From positions 1 through 7,293 of the forward strand of contig JAZNLA010000015.1 of the NCBI GenBank assembly GCA_045578845.1: 7,293 bases of DNA, written 5' to 3'. Shown here one piece after another: positions 5,761-7,293 of the stretch (the first letter of the stretch is position 1; each line of letters starts with the position of its first letter). Made by a program: the position numbers and the translations under genes. The notes beneath the pieces were generated by a model. It made no database searches and had not been told where the DNA came from. It was given only the letters and a program-made list of their open reading frames with translations. This stretch comes from UMGS172 sp045578845 (GTDB taxonomy: Bacteria > Bacillota > Clostridia > Oscillospirales > Acutalibacteraceae).

Positions 5761-5803
5761 GAGTCATCGACTTGTAACTCTGAGCGTAGCCGAAGGGTCT
5801 TTT
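5761..5803. repeat. Fragment resembling a dispersed intergenic repeat
   Basis: The core CTGAGCGTAGCCGAAGGGTCT (5780-5800, shown here in part: CTGAGCGTAGCC at 5780-5791) resembles the CTGAGCG-AGC-GAAG-ATCT type repeat that I recall from intergenic regions of many Firmicutes and other phyla. An imperfect 7-bp stem (AGAGTCA/TAACTCT type, around 5760-5781) sits beside it. There is no T-run on either strand, so it is not an obvious terminator, and none is otherwise visible after trpS. Together with the T-box and promoter it fills the 5424-5826 gap. Confidence 0.5.
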
Positions 5804-5826
5804 CGAAAATGAGCCACTAACCCCTA

Positions 5827-6825
5827 TCAGAGCACATAACCGACCTTTTTCATAACCTTTGAAAGTGTCTTGCGGGCAAAATAATCGGCCTTTTCTGCAC
5901 CCGATTTGTAAATCTGTTCAAGTTGTGCCTTGTCGGATATATACATATTATATTTTTCTTGAACGGGGCGGAGTTCCTCGACAACCGCTTCGCCGACAGC
6001 TGTCTTAAAATCGCCGTAACCCTTGCCGTCAAATTCCGCGGTGATTTCGTCGGCGGTTTTGCCGGTTATACATGAGTAAATTTCTATAAGATTGTTGATT
6101 CCCGCTTTGTTTTCGCCGACGCAAACCCTTGCCTCTGAGTCGGTGACGGCACGCTTAAATTTACGCATAATGGCATCGGGTGTGTCGGTTAGTAAGATTT
6201 TAGCATTTTCGTTTTCGTCAGATTTCGACATCTTTTTAAGAGGGTCCTGCAACGACATAACCTTGGCACCTATAGGTGCAATGTAAGGCTCGGGTACGGT
6301 GAAAACGTCACCGTAAATTCCGTTAAAACGGCAGGCAATGTCGCGGGCAATTTCAAGGTGCTGTTTTTGGTCGGCACCTACGGGGACTAAGTCGGGTTTG
6401 TAAAGCAAAATATCGGCAGCCATAAGTACGGGGTATGTAAAAAGTCCTGCATTGACGTTATCGGCGTGCTTTTGCGATTTATCCTTAAACTGTGTCATTC
6501 TGGAAAGTTCTCCAAACTGGGTGTAGCAGTTTAAAATCCACGCCAGTTGCGAATGTGCGGCAACGTGCGACTGCATGAAAATAAGACTCTTTTCGGGGTC
6601 AAGTCCCGTGCTGAGTAACATGGCTGTCGCTGAATATATCTGTTTGCGAAGTTCGGCGGGTTCCTGTCTTACGGTGATTGCGTGCAAATCGGCAATTCCG
6701 AAAACGCAGTCGAATTCTTCCTGCATATTATTCCAGTTTTTTACCGCACCGAGATAGTTACCTAAAGTGAACATACCGCTCGACTGTATAAAACTGAGTG
6801 CTCTTTTTTTAGGTGTGGGTTCCAT
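5827..6825 (-). CDS. trpS: Tryptophanyl-tRNA synthetase
   Basis: The product is 332 residues, the usual length for bacterial TrpRS, a class I synthetase that charges tRNA-Trp. The HIGH-type site is GMFTLGNYLGA (residues 17-27; TLGN at 20-23), the KMSKS loop is KKMSKSDEN (197-205), and family stretches YPVLMAADILLY (131-142) and VGADQKQHLE (149-158) are intact. AGGAGT lies about six bases before the ATG at 6825. The frame is undamaged. It has its own promoter and a leader of only about 40 bases, with no T-box core, so it is not controlled like its neighbour thrS. The gene ends 110 bases before the thrS promoter without a visible terminator, so some read-through into the T-box leader is possible. 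Confidence 0.97.
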   Translation of the reverse strand: MEPTPKKRALSFIQSSGMFTLGNYLGAVKNWNNMQEEFDCVFGIADLHAITVRQEPAELRKQIYSATAMLLSTGLDPEKSLIFMQSHVAAHSQLAWILNCYTQFGELSRMTQFKDKSQKHADNVNAGLFTYPVLMAADILLYKPDLVPVGADQKQHLEIARDIACRFNGIYGDVFTVPEPYIAPIGAKVMSLQDPLKKMSKSDENENAKILLTDTPDAIMRKFKRAVTDSEARVCVGENKAGINNLIEIYSCITGKTADEITAEFDGKGYGDFKTAVGEAVVEELRPVQEKYNMYISDKAQLEQIYKSGAEKADYFARKTLSKVMKKVGYVL

Positions 6826-6840
6826 AACGTACTCCTATAT

Positions 6841-6926
6841 ATAATGTATAACGTAAAAAAGTTTAAAATCATTATACTGTATGGCAAATAATTTTTCAAC
6901 AATATTTTTAAAATGTTATACATTAT
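6841..6926. repeat. Inverted repeat flanking the trpS promoter
   Basis: ATAATGTATAAC (6841-6852) and GTTATACATTAT (6915-6926) are exact complements, extendable to 15 of 16 with one mismatch. The 62 bases between hold the whole trpS promoter. The left arm lies in the trpS leader just before its ribosome binding site. The DNA is A/T-rich, so chance is not excluded. Confidence 0.6.
6871..6899 (-). promoter_or_regulatory. Promoter of trpS
   Basis: Reading leftward: -35 TTGAAA (6894-6899), a 17-base spacer, -10 TATAAT (6871-6876). Start is expected near 6864, leaving a leader of about 38 bases. Confidence 0.85.
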
Positions 6927-6948
6927 GTATATGAATACAGGAAATTTT

Positions 6949-6977
6949 TTGAAAACTTACAAGATAATGTGTATATG
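6949..6977 (+). promoter_or_regulatory. Weak possible rightward promoter
   Basis: TTGAAA (6949-6954), a 17-base spacer and TATATG (6972-6977; four of six consensus bases). It could be an upstream rRNA promoter (P1) in tandem with the strong one at 7109, or drive the small ORF at 7013. A/T richness makes chance matches likely. Confidence 0.3.
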
Positions 6978-7012
6978 TATGAATAAAAACACAAAAGGTG
7001 GTAATACTCATC

Positions 7013-7078
7013 ATGTTGACACTGTCCATACCTCAAAGACCGCATTGCTATGCGGTTTGTTACTGTGAAAAGTTTTGA
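7013..7078 (+). CDS. Possible 21-residue small ORF (MLTLSIPQRP...)
   Basis: ATG to TGA, 21 codons, ending CYAVCYCEKF, with three Cys in the last ten residues. AAAGGTGG (6994-7001) lies 11 bases upstream, a long spacing. It follows the weak promoter at 6949 and overlaps the hairpin at 7037-7058. I recognise no family; chance is the default explanation. Confidence 0.15.
   Translation: MLTLSIPQRPHCYAVCYCEKF
7037..7058. other. Hairpin between trpS and the rRNA promoter
   Basis: ACCGCAT (7039-7045) and ATGCGGT (7050-7056) around TGCT, extendable by a G-T and an A-T pair. It is followed on the + strand by TTGTTACTG, so at best a weak terminator that might end a transcript from 6984 before the rRNA promoter. 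Confidence 0.5.
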
Positions 7079-7140
7079 AAAATTTTCTAAAAAATTTCAA
7101 AAAAAGTGTTGACAAAGCAATCAGTGTGTGGTAATATAAT
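7068..7140 (+). promoter_or_regulatory. Strong rRNA-type promoter with UP-like region
   Basis: TTGACA (7109-7114), a 17-base spacer and TAATAT (7132-7137); TATAAT at 7135-7140 overlaps but at 20-base spacing. The 40 bases upstream are nearly pure A/T with A- and T-tracts, as in UP elements. The start falls in CGGGCACC, so initiation with GTP is likely, the feature through which Firmicutes rRNA promoters respond to GTP levels and (p)ppGpp. Confidence 0.85.
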
Positions 7141-7143
7141 CGG

Positions 7144-7293
7144 GCACCTTTGAGGGCGGGAGCCGTTAAGGGGAGCGAAAAGCGGACCTTGAAAATTAAA
7201 CAACGATAACTTAAAATAACCCGAAAATTTTTAAGAGTTTAAAAACTCAAGTATACGGGACAACACGCAAAAGTGTTGGACTGAGAGAAGCGA
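7144..7293 (+). other. Leader (pre-16S region) of an rRNA operon, 3' truncated
   Basis: ACCTTGAAAATTAAACAACG (7186-7205) closely resembles the CTTTGAAAACTAAACAAG sequence I recall upstream of Bacillus 16S rRNA. It follows a G-rich transcribed start and is followed by hairpins GAGTTT/AAACTC (7235-7248) and CAACAC/GTGTTG (7261-7278). The mature 16S 5' end (AGAGTTTGATC-type) has not appeared by the window end. A tRNA or 23S gene directly downstream is the alternative. Confidence 0.75.

Noticed and set aside
6826..6864. T-box leader for trpS
   Set aside because: The leader after the clear TATAAT promoter is only about 40 bases and has no GGTGGAACC core.
7186..7293. Start of mature 16S rRNA or a tRNA
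   Set aside because: No AGAGTTTGAT-type 16S start and no tRNA T-loop (GGTTCGAATCC type) are present before the window ends; only leader sequence is seen.

Overview
The window suggests a low-GC Gram-positive bacterium of the class Clostridia, most likely a gut Oscillospiraceae/Ruminococcaceae-type organism. The evidence is A/T-rich intergenic DNA, strong AGGAGG-type ribosome binding sites, TTGACA-N17-TATTAT promoters, a T-box-controlled tRNA synthetase, a YtrA-type GntR/ABC operon, and a Firmicutes-style rRNA leader (CTTGAAAATTAAACAAC). The taxonomic guess rests on recall and codon/protein style, not on a search.

Layout from left to right. (1) The 3' part of a LOG-family phosphoribohydrolase gene reads rightward to 433. 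(2) A gene-free interval (434-806) between convergent stop codons holds a striking structured element. It has imperfect terminal inverted repeats of about 41 bp, a terminator, and an array of short hairpins with different stems but similar loops. The hairpins are separated by a conserved 9-mer AGTTTTATT, which switches to its reverse complement AATAAAACT halfway through. (3) A leftward four-gene operon (promoter 3535-3563) encodes a YtrA-type GntR repressor, an ABC ATPase, an ABC permease and a lipoprotein. All genes are overlapped or tightly coupled, and a dyad lies on the -10 element where the repressor would be expected to bind. (4) thrS is leftward, encodes a ThrRS lacking the N-terminal TGS domain, and is preceded by a complete T-box leader with its own promoter; its terminator is related to the hairpin that ends the ABC operon. 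(5) A short stretch resembles a widely dispersed intergenic repeat. (6) trpS is leftward with a good promoter set between the arms of a perfect 12-bp inverted repeat. (7) At the right edge, a strong rightward promoter with an A/T-rich UP-like region and G-rich start drives what looks like the leader of an rRNA operon; mature 16S is not reached.

Functionally the window is mostly core translation machinery (ThrRS, TrpRS, an rRNA promoter) flanking a small envelope-stress/antibiotic-sensing type ABC operon. The best candidate for something undescribed is the 431-809 element: a palindrome-of-hairpins repeat in which base pairing is kept while stem sequence is not.
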